A DNA stretch of 64,000 nucleotides from Labrys sp. WJW. GTDB taxonomy: Bacteria > Pseudomonadota > Alphaproteobacteria > Rhizobiales > Labraceae. Below, piece by piece: positions 25,221 to 34,880 of the stretch. Each line of letters begins with the position of its first letter. Position 1 is the first letter of the stretch. The stretch lies in contig NZ_LYXZ01000034.1 of the NCBI RefSeq assembly GCF_001676615.1, positions 1 to 64,000 on the forward strand. Direction: 5' to 3'. The position numbers and the translations under genes are program-made. The notes under the pieces are model-generated. The model searched no databases, was not told the DNA's origin, and worked only from the letters and a program-made list of their open reading frames with translations.

Positions 25221-26510
25221 TCAGGCTGCCGTGACGGCCGTCAGGGCGGTGACGAGGCGGTCGAGTTCGGCTTCTGTGGTGTAGACGGCCGGGGAAACGC
25301 GGATGCACTGGCCGGCCGCGACGCCGGCGCGGCGCACGGTGAGCACCTTGAACTCGTCCCGCAGCCGGTTGACCGTCGCCGTGTTGTCGTCCTTGCTCAC
25401 CTTGCCCTTGATCCGGAACGAGGTGATGCCGGCATGCAGGGCCGGATCGTTCGGCGTCAGTATCTCGATGGCATCGATGCCGGCGACGCGCTCCACCCAG
25501 TAATTGCGCAGATGGCTGACCCGCGCATGCTTGGCGGTAACGCCGATCGCCTGGTGCAAATCGAGGGCTGCCGGAATGGTGAGTGCGGCGGCAAAATTGA
25601 GCGTGCCGGTGTGGATGCGCGAGCGGACGTCGTCGGCCGGCCAGTCCTTGTCGCCCATATGGGTGTCGATGTCGGCGAGGCGCCCCTTGCGGATATAGAG
25701 GAAGCCGAGCCCGACCGGCGCGCCGATCCATTTGTGCAGGTTGAAGCCGGCGAAGTCGACGCCGAGATCGGTCATGTCGAGCGGCAACTGGCCCCAGCTA
25801 TGGGCGGCATCGAGGATGACGTCGACGCCCCTGGCGCGCGCCATCGCCGTGATCTCGCGCACCGGCATCACCAGTCCGGTGCGGTGCGACAAATGGGTGA
25901 GCAGCAGCAATTTCGCCCTGGGCGTCTCCGCCAGCACCTTGCGATAGGTTTCCAGCACGGCCTCGCGCGTGGCCGGCTCGGGGATGGCGAAGGTCTTGAT
26001 CGTGACGCCGCGTCGGCTCTCGAGCATGCCCATGGCATATTGCATGGAATCATAGTCGAGATCGGCATAGAGCACGGTGTCGCCGGGCTGGAGCTTGTTG
26101 TAGCCGGCGATCAGCGTCTGCAATGCCTCGGTGGCACCGCGGGTGAGGGCGATCTCCTCGGGCGAGACGCCGAGGGCGCCGGCGACGCGGTCGCGCACGG
26201 CGGCGAAATCGGCATCGAAGGACTTGCGGGCATAGACCGTATTCTGGCGGTTCACGCGCTGGATGTTCTCGACATAGGTCTCCAGCACGGGCCGGGCCAT
26301 GATGCCCCAATAGCCGTTTTCGAGATTGGCGGTGGACCTGTCGACGTCATAGAGGTCGCGGACGCCGGACCAGAAGGCGGTATCGGTGGCAAGCTTGCCG
26401 GGATCTGGCGCGGGAAGAGCAACGCTCTCGGCCGCCTGCGCCGGCCGCGTCACCGCCGCCATCACGGTGGTCAGCAGTCCGCTGATCAGGAAATTGCGAC
26501 GCTGGATCAT
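25221..26510 (-). CDS. Tat-exported class V aminotransferase-fold PLP enzyme (isopenicillin N epimerase-like)
   Basis: 429 residues. The N-terminus MIQRRNFLISGLLTT is a twin-arginine signal, so the enzyme would be exported folded with its cofactor. The PLP domain shows TRGATEALQTLI, LTHLSHRTGLVMPVREI, DAAHSWGQLPLDM and the Schiff-base lysine in NLHKWIGAP (Lys260). The class V branch includes cysteine desulfurases and CefD epimerases; the sequence is closest to CefD-like proteins, whose real substrates are mostly unknown. Export of a PLP enzyme is uncommon. Confidence 0.85.
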   Translation of the reverse strand: MIQRRNFLISGLLTTVMAAVTRPAQAAESVALPAPDPGKLATDTAFWSGVRDLYDVDRSTANLENGYWGIMARPVLETYVENIQRVNRQNTVYARKSFDADFAAVRDRVAGALGVSPEEIALTRGATEALQTLIAGYNKLQPGDTVLYADLDYDSMQYAMGMLESRRGVTIKTFAIPEPATREAVLETYRKVLAETPRAKLLLLTHLSHRTGLVMPVREITAMARARGVDVILDAAHSWGQLPLDMTDLGVDFAGFNLHKWIGAPVGLGFLYIRKGRLADIDTHMGDKDWPADDVRSRIHTGTLNFAAALTIPAALDLHQAIGVTAKHARVSHLRNYWVERVAGIDAIEILTPNDPALHAGITSFRIKGKVSKDDNTATVNRLRDEFKVLTVRRAGVAAGQCIRVSPAVYTTEAELDRLVTALTAVTAA

Positions 26511-26681
26511 GGTAGCCCCCGAATAATGCGAGTCGAAACTGCCGGCCTGGATAGGGCTAGGGTGTGACGCGGCGATGAAGGAAACGACGCCCATTGCGAG
26601 ACCAAAAAGCTTGTACCGACGATGTTTTTCTGTTCTCCATATGTTCAAATTTATCTTCGGCGATGGTGACGACGGAGAACT

Positions 26682-27617
26682 ATGACCACGCTCTATGTCT
26701 CTCATCCGTCAGGCCTCGACCACCACACCGGCGGTCTCGCCGAACGCCCTGAACGTCTGCTTGCGATCGAACAAGGATTGGCGGGACCGGAATTTGCCAG
26801 CCTGAGGCGCGAATTGGCGCCGCGAGGCAGTCTTGAAACCCTGTTGCTCGTCCATGCGCCCGATTATATCGAGCACGTTATGGCGGTGGCGCCGCGGGAA
26901 GGCTTCTACCGCCTCAGTGATACCATGGTGATGTCACCCGGTACGCTGGAGGCGGCTATGCACGGGGTCGGGGGTGTGACCTTCTGTGTCGACGAGGTGA
27001 TGAGCGGGCGGGCACGCAATGCCTTGCTCGCTACCCGGCCCAATGGCCACCATGCCAAATATGACGCACCTGGCGGCGGCGGTATGTTCAACAAGGTGGC
27101 GATAGCGGCACGTCACGCGCAGGTCGCCCATGGTGCTGACAGGGTTGCCATCCTGGATTTTGATGCCCATCACGGGGACGGCGCCCAGGACATCTTCTGG
27201 GGCGATCCGGATGTGATGGCCTGCTCGACCCATGAAATGCCGCTCTATCCAGGTACAGGCAGAGCGCGCGAGCAGGGTGCCCATGGGCAGATCGTCAATG
27301 TGCCGCTGAAGGCCGGCGATGGCGGGGAGGTCTTTCTCGCGGCCTGGCGCGGCATCATCCTGCCGCGCGTTATGGAGTTTCGGCCCGATCTCATTGTGAT
27401 CGCTGCGGGTTTCGACGCTCACGGCGAGGACCGGCTCAGCCATCTCGAACTGCAGGATGAAGACTATGCCAGTGTGACGGACGCGATCATGGAGGTGGCC
27501 GAGAAGGTCTGCGGCGGCCGTATCGTCTCGGAGGTCGAGGGCGGCTACCGGTTGGAGCCGTTGGCACGGTCGGTGCGCGCACACGCTCTGGTATTGATGG
27601 GTATACATTCCGATTGA
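26682..27617 (+). CDS. Histone deacetylase-like amidohydrolase
   Basis: 311 residues with the arginase-deacetylase fold: RPNGHHAKYD (His123, His124), DFDAHHGDG (Asp159, Asp161, His163), AAGFDAH (Asp245) and EGGY (Tyr289) provide the charge relay, zinc ligands and transition-state Tyr. Bacterial class II-type enzymes deacetylate acetylpolyamines or acetylated lysines. No signal peptide. ATG 26682 is used. Confidence 0.88.
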   Translation: MTTLYVSHPSGLDHHTGGLAERPERLLAIEQGLAGPEFASLRRELAPRGSLETLLLVHAPDYIEHVMAVAPREGFYRLSDTMVMSPGTLEAAMHGVGGVTFCVDEVMSGRARNALLATRPNGHHAKYDAPGGGGMFNKVAIAARHAQVAHGADRVAILDFDAHHGDGAQDIFWGDPDVMACSTHEMPLYPGTGRAREQGAHGQIVNVPLKAGDGGEVFLAAWRGIILPRVMEFRPDLIVIAAGFDAHGEDRLSHLELQDEDYASVTDAIMEVAEKVCGGRIVSEVEGGYRLEPLARSVRAHALVLMGIHSD

Positions 27618-27714
27618 GTAAATCATTCTCGCAATCGATAAATTTCCTATTGTAGGAAAGTATCGTTATCGTCATTCCGCTACGTTTTGATTCGCTGAAC
27701 GGCGGGATTTATTC

Positions 27715-28227
27715 ATGAAGATGCTTGTGGCTTTCCTATTGAGCCTGTCGCTGATGTCCGCGGCGTGGGCCGAGCCGGTCCGTGACGGGAAAACCGGCCT
27801 GGGTGTGGGCGACTTATCCTGGGAGTTTACCGTCACGCGGGCGTCCAAGCCTGGCGGCGCGGCTTTCGAGATCTCCCGCGAAGCCTGGGGAATCGGCAAT
27901 TGCAAGGTGGCCTTTACCGCCGGGGCGAGGGGCGGCAAGGCGGCCGCCCAGCCGGGACGGGCCGGCCTGCTCCAGGCGGCACAGCAGGAACTCAACGGTA
28001 ACTTTCGCATGGGAAGTGTGAGGGATATCAGCCAGCAGGGCATAGCGGGCATCACCTTCACCGCCGACTTTGTCAGCGAGTTCCCCGGCAAGCCCCGCCA
28101 TCTCTGGACCATCTTCGAAACGGCCAAGGGCCGGACTGCCATCAGTTGCTATGCGCTCGGGTCTCGGTTCGACCGTTGGCGCCCGGATTTCGAGACAGTC
28201 ACCAAGGCAGTCGTGATTCCGAAGTAG
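27715..28227 (+). CDS. Secreted protein of unknown function
   Basis: 170 residues with a signal peptide (MKMLVAFLLSLSLMSAAWA/EPV). The mature part is probably an alpha/beta domain with two cysteines (NCKVAFTAG, SCYALGSRF) and LWTIFETAKGRTAISC. No family recognised. It precedes the second caspase-like gene by 120 bp on the same strand. Confidence 0.65.
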   Translation: MKMLVAFLLSLSLMSAAWAEPVRDGKTGLGVGDLSWEFTVTRASKPGGAAFEISREAWGIGNCKVAFTAGARGGKAAAQPGRAGLLQAAQQELNGNFRMGSVRDISQQGIAGITFTADFVSEFPGKPRHLWTIFETAKGRTAISCYALGSRFDRWRPDFETVTKAVVIPK

Positions 28228-28349
28228 GGGGCGGGTTGGAGGGCCGAAAGCCTGAGACGGCCATGGACATTGGCGCCAGCTTGTTCCATCGGAGAGTGAA
28301 GCACCGCCTTTCCGTGGCCATGAAGTTTCACAAACGGTTCGATTGCCCG

Positions 28350-30401
28350 ATGACACGCTGCCTTGCTTTGCTGTTCTTCTTCGTCCTGGCCGTTATGCCG
28401 GACACCGCGCTCGCCGGCCGGCGGGTGGCGCTGCTGATCGGCAATAGCGACTATGCCAAGGTGCCGCGCCTCGCCAATCCCGGGCGCGACGTCGGATTGC
28501 TGAAGGAGACCCTGCAGAAGGCCGGCTTCGATGCGGTCGATACCATCGTCGACGCCGATCGGGCCGGCATGATCGCGGCGCTGCGCCGCTTCCAGGCCAG
28601 CGCCTCGGGCGCCGATATCGCCGTGATCTATTTTTCGGGGCACGGCATCGAGATCGGCGGCGAGAACTATCTGGTGCCGACCGATGCGCATCTGTCCAGC
28701 GACCGCGACGTGCAGGACGAGACGCTGGCGCTGTCGCGCGTGGTCGAATCCACCGACGGAGCCGGACAGCTCAAGCTGGTGATCCTGGATGCCTGCCGCA
28801 ACAATCCCTTCCTCGCCAGGATGGCGCGCACGCGCGGCACACGCTCTGTCGGCAAGGGGTTGGCGCGGGTGGAGCCGGAAGGGGACAATGTGCTCGTGGC
28901 CTATGCCGCCCGCGAGGGCAGCGTGGCGCTGGACGGCAACGGCATCAACAGCCCCTATGCACAGGCCCTGGCGCGTTATCTCGCCCAACCCGGCCTCGAC
29001 ATCCGCCTCGCCCTAGGCAAGGTGCGCGACGACGTGCTGAACGCCACCGACAGGCAGCAGACGCCGTTCTTCAACGGCTCGCTCGGCGGCGACGTCATCA
29101 CGCTCGCGCCCGCAACTGGTGGGCAGGTGGCCATGGTGCCGCCGGCCGAACCGCCTCCGCCGGTCGAGCCGCCGCCGCGCAAGCAGACCAAGTTCACGCC
29201 GCTGGCGGTGCCACCCTCGCTGTTCCAGAATGGCGGGTCCGGCAACGGCGCGATGCTGCGCATGACCGATCCGCGTGTCTGGCAAGTGGTCAAGGATGTC
29301 GACATGCCGGATGTGATCGAGGAATTCCGTGACCGTTACCGCGATTCCCGGGACGCCGGCGCGGCGGAAGAACGGCTCAAGCAGCTCCTGGGCGTCAGCG
29401 AACTCGATCCGCTGCCGCCGCCGGCCGGCGAGCGCGTCCCGGCGCCCGAAACCGAATGCGATCGCATCGGAGCGGCACCGCTCGATCCCGACACCGTGAT
29501 GCGCCGTACCCGTGCAGCCTCGCCCAAGGAGGTCGTTGCGGCCTGCGAGGCGGCGCTCAAGCAATATCCGCGCGAGCGGCGCTTCATGCACCAGCTTGGC
29601 GATGCGCTTGCCGATGCGGGTCAGAACGACAAGGCCCTGGGCATGAACCTGCGCGCCGGCATCGCCGGCAACCAGGGCGGCTGGATCAGCTCCGGCCGCC
29701 TGTTCAAGGCGAGAGCCGGCGGGGCCAGCAATCCGGATGGCAACAGCTCCATCTCCCTCACCATGGCTTGGCAGCAGCCGCTCGGCTCCTTCTTCTTCAA
29801 ACGCGGCTTCGTCGAGCCCTTCGAGCGTCTGCGCGGCAAGGCCGGTATCACGCGCGACCTGAGCAAGGCGGCCGCAGCTGGCGACCAGGCGGCCAATGTC
29901 TGGATCGGCTACATGTATCTCTTCGGCTTCAATGTGCCGAAGGACTATGCCAAGGGCATGGCTGCGCTCGACAAGGCCCGTCTGCCGCGCCCGGAAGATA
30001 CCGGCATCCATCTCGCGCTGATGCTGAAGACCGGCTACGGCGTCCGGCAGGACGTCAAGGATGCGCTGGAGGAATTCGGCAAGGCGCAGAAGGCGGGTGA
30101 AAGCTACGCCACCTATCAGCTCGCCCTGATGTATCTCGATGGCCTCGGCGTGCCGCAGAACTATGCCGCCGCCGCCCGGATGATGGGCGATGCCGTCGTC
30201 GGCGGCGATCCGCGCAGCGTCGACGACATCCTGGCCAATTTCGGCAAATGGCCCAGGGAATACCGGGTCGTGCTGCAGCAGGAATTGCTTAAGCGCAACC
30301 TCATCGAAGGAAAGGCCGATGGCGAGCTCTCGCCCGGCATGGCGGAGGAGTTGCGCAAGCTCGCTCCGATGCCGACGGCGCCGGTGGCTGCCGCTCCGTA
30401 G
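28350..30401 (+). CDS. Secreted caspase family protein with Sel1-type repeats
   Basis: 683 residues from ATG 28350, which gives a clean signal peptide (MTRCLALLFFFVLAVMPDTALA). An in-frame ATG at 28320 adds ten residues. The caspase p20-like domain follows (ALLIGNSDYAKVPRLANPGRD), with catalytic His98 in YFSGHGIE and Cys149 in ILDACRNNPF, then AYAAREGSVA. A Pro-rich linker at about 255-270 leads to an alpha-helical C-terminal half with Sel1/TPR-like repeats (AAGDQAANVWIGYMYLFGFNV, GESYATYQLALMYLDGLGV). Such C14 proteins are presumed periplasmic proteases or signalling proteins. Complements the caspase-LprI protein at the window start. Confidence 0.88.
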   Translation: MTRCLALLFFFVLAVMPDTALAGRRVALLIGNSDYAKVPRLANPGRDVGLLKETLQKAGFDAVDTIVDADRAGMIAALRRFQASASGADIAVIYFSGHGIEIGGENYLVPTDAHLSSDRDVQDETLALSRVVESTDGAGQLKLVILDACRNNPFLARMARTRGTRSVGKGLARVEPEGDNVLVAYAAREGSVALDGNGINSPYAQALARYLAQPGLDIRLALGKVRDDVLNATDRQQTPFFNGSLGGDVITLAPATGGQVAMVPPAEPPPPVEPPPRKQTKFTPLAVPPSLFQNGGSGNGAMLRMTDPRVWQVVKDVDMPDVIEEFRDRYRDSRDAGAAEERLKQLLGVSELDPLPPPAGERVPAPETECDRIGAAPLDPDTVMRRTRAASPKEVVAACEAALKQYPRERRFMHQLGDALADAGQNDKALGMNLRAGIAGNQGGWISSGRLFKARAGGASNPDGNSSISLTMAWQQPLGSFFFKRGFVEPFERLRGKAGITRDLSKAAAAGDQAANVWIGYMYLFGFNVPKDYAKGMAALDKARLPRPEDTGIHLALMLKTGYGVRQDVKDALEEFGKAQKAGESYATYQLALMYLDGLGVPQNYAAAARMMGDAVVGGDPRSVDDILANFGKWPREYRVVLQQELLKRNLIEGKADGELSPGMAEELRKLAPMPTAPVAAAP

Positions 30402-30760
30402 TTGCCAACTCGCCACAAGCTCTTCCTGAAATAGGTTGCGTCGTGGCCCGGTATGAGCCTGGCGCTGACGCGCCATGCAATATGTGCAGATCTACTTGAG
30501 GTGATGAGAGTTGATGCCTCTGAAATAGGCATGAAGCCCGCTTTCGTGTCGCTGATGCGCCTATAGCGACATGTTATTGCGCGGTATGACTGGAAATGGA
30601 CCGCGTACCCAGTTTGTAATTCGTATAAATATGAACAGGGCTGCATATAAATACTGAATGAAGGCAATATCCTATCGCACGATAGAATATTTCGATTTGA
30701 TAAAGCTGGTTGTCGCCCATATCTCGCAAGGGCAGTTTTTCAGATCGACGCGAGCCCTCC
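30402..30760. other. Upstream region of the YdeP-type oxidoreductase gene
   Basis: 359 bp without a gene. The right half is AT-rich and contains the palindrome CTATCG-CA-CGATAG (30672-30685), 76 bp from the start of the next gene. TATCG/CGATA sites occur with LysR-type regulators, but no regulator gene is near, so the assignment is only a possibility. Confidence 0.35.
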
Positions 30761-33079
30761 ATGACCGAGACCACGAAGACCGAAGCCGGCAAGTCCGGGC
30801 TTCGCAAGGCGGCTGCCGGTGGCTGGGGCGCGCTCAAGAGCTGTGGCCGGCATCTCATGGCGAGCGGTTCGCCTTTGACGGGTGCGCGCACCATGCTGAA
30901 GGCGAACCAGCCCGATGGTTTCGACTGTCCCGGCTGTGCCTGGGGCGACCCGGAGCATGGTTCTTCCTTCGAATTCTGCGAGAACGGCGTCAAGGCCGTG
31001 GCCTGGGAGTCGACCGACAAGCGCACCACGCCGGTCTTCTTCCGGGAGCACACGCTCGCCGAACTGAGTGGCTGGAGCGACTACGAGCTGGAAGCCCAGG
31101 GCCGGCTGACCCATCCGATGCGCTATGATCGGGCCAGCGATCGCTACGAGGCGATCGCCTGGGACGAAGCGTTCCGTGAGATTGGCGCCCATCTCAACGC
31201 GCTGGCCGATCCGAACCAGGCCGAGTTCTACACGTCGGGCCGGGCCAGCAACGAGGCAGCTTTCCTCTACCAGCTCTTCGTGCGGCTCTACGGCACCAAC
31301 AATTTCCCGGACTGCTCGAACATGTGCCATGAGGCGAGCGGCGTCGCCCTGCGCCAGGCCATCGGCGTCGGCAAGGGCACGGTGCTGCTCGAGGATTTCG
31401 AGGAGGCGGACGCCATCTTCGTCGTCGGCCAGAATCCCGGCACCAACCATCCCCGCATGCTCGGCGACCTCAGGCGCGCAGCGATGCGCGGTGCCCGCGT
31501 GGTGGTGTTCAACCCGGTTCGCGAGCGTGGCCTCGAACGTTTCGCCGATCCGCAGGACAAGCTCGAAATGCTGCGCGGCGGCTCCAAGCCGGTCGCCAGC
31601 GATTATTTCCAGCCGCGTCTTGGCGGCGACATGGCCGCCTTCCGCGGCATGGCCAAGACCGTCTTCGCCCGCGACGACGCCGAGCGCGCCGCCGGCCGAC
31701 CGACCCTGCTGGACGAAGCCTTCCTGGCCGAGCACACCCATGGCCTCGCCGCCTATCGCGCCGCCGTCGAAGCGACGAACTGGGAGGAGATCGAAGACCA
31801 GTCGGGCCTGACGCAGGTGGAGATCGAGATGGCCGCCGACATCTACCTCGCGGCCGAGAAGGTGATCTGCACCTGGGCGATGGGCGTGACGCAGCATCTC
31901 CATTCGGTGGCCACGATCCGCGAGATCGCCAATCTCCTGCTGCTGCGCGGCCATGTCGGTCGCCCCGGCGCAGGCCTGTGCCCGGTGCGTGGGCACTCCA
32001 ATGTGCAGGGCGACCGCACCGTCGGCATCAACGAAAAGCCGCCGGCAGCCTTTCTCGATGCGCTGGCCCGGGAATTCGACTTCGAGCCGCCGCGCGCCGA
32101 CGGCCACAATGTGCTCGCCGCCATCGGCGCCATGCTCGACGGCAGCGCCAAGGCTTTCATCGGTCTCGGTGGTAATTTCGCTCGCGCCACGCCGGACTCG
32201 CCCCTGGTGGAAAAGGCGTTGCGGGCCTGTGACCTCACCGTCCACATCGCGACCAAGCTCAACCATTCGCATCTGATGCCGGGGCGCGCCGCCTATCTGC
32301 TGCCTTGCCTCGGCCGCACCGAGGTCGACCGCAACAGCGCCGGCAAGATCCAGATCGTCACGGTCGAGGATTCGATGAGCATGGTGCACGGTTCGGGCGG
32401 CATCAATCCGCCTGCCTCCAAGGAACTGCGTTCGGAAGTGGCCATCATTGCCGGCATTGCTGCCGCGACCGTCGGTTCGGGTAAGGTCGACTGGGCGGCG
32501 CTTGCCGACAATCATGACCTGATCCGCGACAGGATCGCCCGCACCATTCCCGGCTTCGAGGGCTACAATGCCAGGGTGCGCAAGCCGCGCGGCTTCCATC
32601 TGCGCAATGCTGCCGCCGAGCGCGAGTGGAACACGCCGACCGGCCTCGCCAATTTCGCGGCCGTGCCCCTGCCGGAGGCGACGGCCTTCCAGCAGGCGCG
32701 GGGGCGCAAGGGCGTGTTCGTGCTGCAGACCTTCCGCTCGCACGACCAGTACAACACCACGATCTACGGCCATGACGACCGCTATCGCGGCATCAAGGGC
32801 GAGCGCCGGGTGATCTTCATCCATCCCGACGACATCGCCGCCATCGGCGCCATGCCCGGCGAGCTTGTCGATCTCGTCGGCGAGCATGACGATGGCATCA
32901 CCCGCGTCGCCGAGAATTTCCGACTGGTCTCCTACGACATCCCGCGCGGCTGCATTGCGGGCTATTACCCCGAGGCGAACGTGCTGGTGCCGTTGTCGAG
33001 CGCCGGAGAGGAAAGCGATACGCCGACCTCCAAATCGGTTCTGGTTTCTCTCCGGCGCCGGGTGGCGGTGGCCGCATGA
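30761..33079 (+). CDS. FdhF/YdeP family molybdopterin oxidoreductase
   Basis: 772 residues. The N-terminal FDCPGCAWGDP (Cys-x2-Cys) and the large molybdopterin-binding body (YTSGRASNEAAFLYQLFVRLYGTNNFPDCSNMCHE, GQNPGTNHPRML, RGHSNVQGDRTVGI) match the YdeP group, which resembles formate dehydrogenase H but lacks the selenocysteine site. A C-terminal molydopterin dinucleotide-binding domain (LQTFRSHDQYNTTIYG) is present. E. coli YdeP is linked to acid resistance; the substrate is unknown. ATG 30761 is the likely start. The next gene overlaps it by 4 bp. Confidence 0.88.
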   Translation: MTETTKTEAGKSGLRKAAAGGWGALKSCGRHLMASGSPLTGARTMLKANQPDGFDCPGCAWGDPEHGSSFEFCENGVKAVAWESTDKRTTPVFFREHTLAELSGWSDYELEAQGRLTHPMRYDRASDRYEAIAWDEAFREIGAHLNALADPNQAEFYTSGRASNEAAFLYQLFVRLYGTNNFPDCSNMCHEASGVALRQAIGVGKGTVLLEDFEEADAIFVVGQNPGTNHPRMLGDLRRAAMRGARVVVFNPVRERGLERFADPQDKLEMLRGGSKPVASDYFQPRLGGDMAAFRGMAKTVFARDDAERAAGRPTLLDEAFLAEHTHGLAAYRAAVEATNWEEIEDQSGLTQVEIEMAADIYLAAEKVICTWAMGVTQHLHSVATIREIANLLLLRGHVGRPGAGLCPVRGHSNVQGDRTVGINEKPPAAFLDALAREFDFEPPRADGHNVLAAIGAMLDGSAKAFIGLGGNFARATPDSPLVEKALRACDLTVHIATKLNHSHLMPGRAAYLLPCLGRTEVDRNSAGKIQIVTVEDSMSMVHGSGGINPPASKELRSEVAIIAGIAAATVGSGKVDWAALADNHDLIRDRIARTIPGFEGYNARVRKPRGFHLRNAAAEREWNTPTGLANFAAVPLPEATAFQQARGRKGVFVLQTFRSHDQYNTTIYGHDDRYRGIKGERRVIFIHPDDIAAIGAMPGELVDLVGEHDDGITRVAENFRLVSYDIPRGCIAGYYPEANVLVPLSSAGEESDTPTSKSVLVSLRRRVAVAA

Positions 33080-33366
33080 GCGAGGAAGAAGAAGATCTGT
33101 TGGCGACGATCGAGGCGATCCGGCGGCTCGACCCACGCCTTTCGCCGCTCGACGGCGTCATCCTTGCCGCCGTGACCCTGGATATTGCCGACGATACCCG
33201 CAGCTTCGCCAGGCTGTTCGAGGTGGAGCATGCCCTGGTGATCCGGGCTGCCCATGAGCTCACCGAGGAGGGGCGCTGGCTCGACGTGGTCGAACGCCAG
33301 GCGCGCACGCAGCGCACCAAGGTGGCGATCAGCGAGGCAGGCAGGGCACGGCTGGCCGGGCTGTAG
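33076..33366 (+). CDS. Small protein coupled to the YdeP-type oxidoreductase
   Basis: 96 residues starting in the ATGA overlap with the oxidoreductase stop. Acidic start (SEEEEDLLATIEAIRR), then a helical winged-helix-like body (FEVEHALVIRAAHELTEEGRWLDVVER, TKVAISEAGRARL). Tight coupling suggests a partner or chaperone for the molybdoenzyme, though the shape fits a DNA- or protein-binding domain. No family name recalled with confidence. Confidence 0.7.
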   Translation: MSEEEEDLLATIEAIRRLDPRLSPLDGVILAAVTLDIADDTRSFARLFEVEHALVIRAAHELTEEGRWLDVVERQARTQRTKVAISEAGRARLAGL

Positions 33367-33415
33367 GGACGCCGGCGAACCGCGGCCAAACCCTATCGGC
33401 GACCCCTGGAATCAT

Positions 33416-33436
33416 CCTATGAAAGCCCTTCATAGG
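33416..33436 (+). promoter_or_regulatory. Inverted repeat just upstream of the Bcr/CflA-type gene
   Basis: CCTATGAA-N5-TTCATAGG is a perfect 8-bp inverted repeat ending 9 bp before the preferred ATG (33446). It covers an alternative in-frame ATG at 33419. It could be an operator or an mRNA hairpin acting on translation. Confidence 0.45.
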
Positions 33437-33445
33437 AATCCCATC

Positions 33446-34669
33446 ATGACCGATACGACAAGCCGCGCGCCCGTGGTGGGCAGGCTCGGGCGCACGGAAT
33501 TCATCGTGCTGGTGGCCAGCCTCGTTGCCGTCAATGCCTTTGCGATCGACATCATGCTGCCGGGCCTGCAGCAGATCGGCGCCAGCCTCGGCGAGCCCGA
33601 TCCCAACCGGCGGCAATTGGTGATCCCGGCCTATCTGCTCGGCTTTGGCCTGCTCCAGCTGGTATTCGGGCCGCTGTCCGACCGCTTCGGCCGGCGCGGG
33701 CCGCTGCTGGTCGGGCTCGGCATCTATTGCGTGGCGGCGCTGTGCGCCTTCTCCACCTCGAATTTCAATGCGCTCGTCGCCTTGCGCTTCATTCAGGGCA
33801 GCGGCGCGGCCGCCTCCGCCGTGATTGCCACCGCGCTGGTGCGCGACGTCTTCGCCGGCAACCAGATGGCCAGGATCATGTCGCTGGTGTTCACCGTGCT
33901 GATGCTCTCGCCGATCCTCGCGCCCTCGCTCGGCCAGGGCCTGATGACGGTGATGGACTGGCGCGGCCTGTTCGGCTTCATGGCCGGCTGGGGGGCGATC
34001 GTGATCGCCTGGGTCTGGTGGCGCCTGCCCGAGACGCTGCAGCCCCAGCACAAGCGCCCACTCAGTTTTGGCGCCGTGATCGAAGGCTTCGGCATCGTCT
34101 TCGCCAACCGGGTTGCGCTCGCCTATATCATCGGCATGGCGGCCTTGTTCGGCGCGCTGATGGGCTTCCTCAATTCCTCCCAGCAGATCTATCGCGACGT
34201 CTTCGGCGTCGAGGCGATGTTTCCGCTGTTCTTCGCCGGCGGCGCGGCCTGCTCGGCGCTGGGCGGCATGGTCAATGCGCAGCTGGTCAATCGCTATGGC
34301 ATGCGGTTCCTGTCCTGGCTGGCGCTCGGCGTGTTCGGCGCGGCGGCCTTGGCCATCCTGGTCGCGGCCTTGCTGCAGGCGCTGCCGCTCTGGCTGTTCT
34401 TCGGGCTCAGTGCGGTGCAGTTCCTGGTCTTCAGCATGATCCTGTCGAATTTCGGCGCCCTGGCCATGGAACCGCTCGGCGAAGTGGCGGGAACCGCCGC
34501 CTCGACCCAGGGCTTCCTGCAGATGGTGCCCGGTGCCGCCATCGGCATCCTGATCGGCCAGGTGTTCGACGGTACCGTGATCCCGCTTGCCATCGGCTAT
34601 GTCGCCATGGTTGCGCTGACGGCGGCCTGCGTGGCGCTGATGGCGGGGAGGGGACGTATCACGGGCTGA
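33446..34669 (+). CDS. Bcr/CflA family drug efflux MFS transporter
   Basis: 407 residues and 12 hydrophobic helices. AVNAFAIDIMLPGLQQIGASL in helix 1 and LLQLVFGPLSDRFGRRGPLLVGL (motif A) are hallmarks of the Bcr/CflA group of H+ antiporters that export drugs such as bicyclomycin or cysteine. ATG 33446 has AGGAATC upstream. A strong terminator follows at 34764-34798. Confidence 0.88.
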   Translation: MTDTTSRAPVVGRLGRTEFIVLVASLVAVNAFAIDIMLPGLQQIGASLGEPDPNRRQLVIPAYLLGFGLLQLVFGPLSDRFGRRGPLLVGLGIYCVAALCAFSTSNFNALVALRFIQGSGAAASAVIATALVRDVFAGNQMARIMSLVFTVLMLSPILAPSLGQGLMTVMDWRGLFGFMAGWGAIVIAWVWWRLPETLQPQHKRPLSFGAVIEGFGIVFANRVALAYIIGMAALFGALMGFLNSSQQIYRDVFGVEAMFPLFFAGGAACSALGGMVNAQLVNRYGMRFLSWLALGVFGAAALAILVAALLQALPLWLFFGLSAVQFLVFSMILSNFGALAMEPLGEVAGTAASTQGFLQMVPGAAIGILIGQVFDGTVIPLAIGYVAMVALTAACVALMAGRGRITG

Positions 34670-34763
34670 CCGCGCGACATCGATCGCCGCGTCAACGCCG
34701 TCGCCGAAAGCAAGGCTCTTTCGCAGGCCGAGGGCACAAGGATGGCTGTCGCCGGTTATTATT

Positions 34764-34798
34764 GCGGCCCTCTTCCTGCAGGAACGGGCTGCTTTTTT
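34764..34798 (+). terminator. Intrinsic terminator of the Bcr/CflA-type gene
   Basis: GCGGCCC (34764-34770) pairs with GGGCTGC (34786-34792), with an inner CCTGCAGG, and is followed by TTTTTT (34793-34798). It lies 95 bp after the stop codon. Confidence 0.75.
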
Positions 34799-34828
34799 GC
34801 GCGATGGTCCTGCAATAACCCTACGGCA

Positions 34829-34858
34829 ATAAAAAAGGGAGGTCCGAAAACCTCCCTC
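34829..34858 (-). terminator. Intrinsic terminator of the candidate small RNA
   Basis: GGGAGGT (34837-34843) and ACCTCCC (34850-34856) with a 6-nt loop; on the minus strand the stem is followed by TTTTTT ATTG (34836 down to 34827). Only the candidate RNA listed below could end here, since the nearest gene upstream on the minus strand is far away. Confidence 0.75.
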
Positions 34859-34880
34859 AGATTTCAGTTTTATCCGGTCA

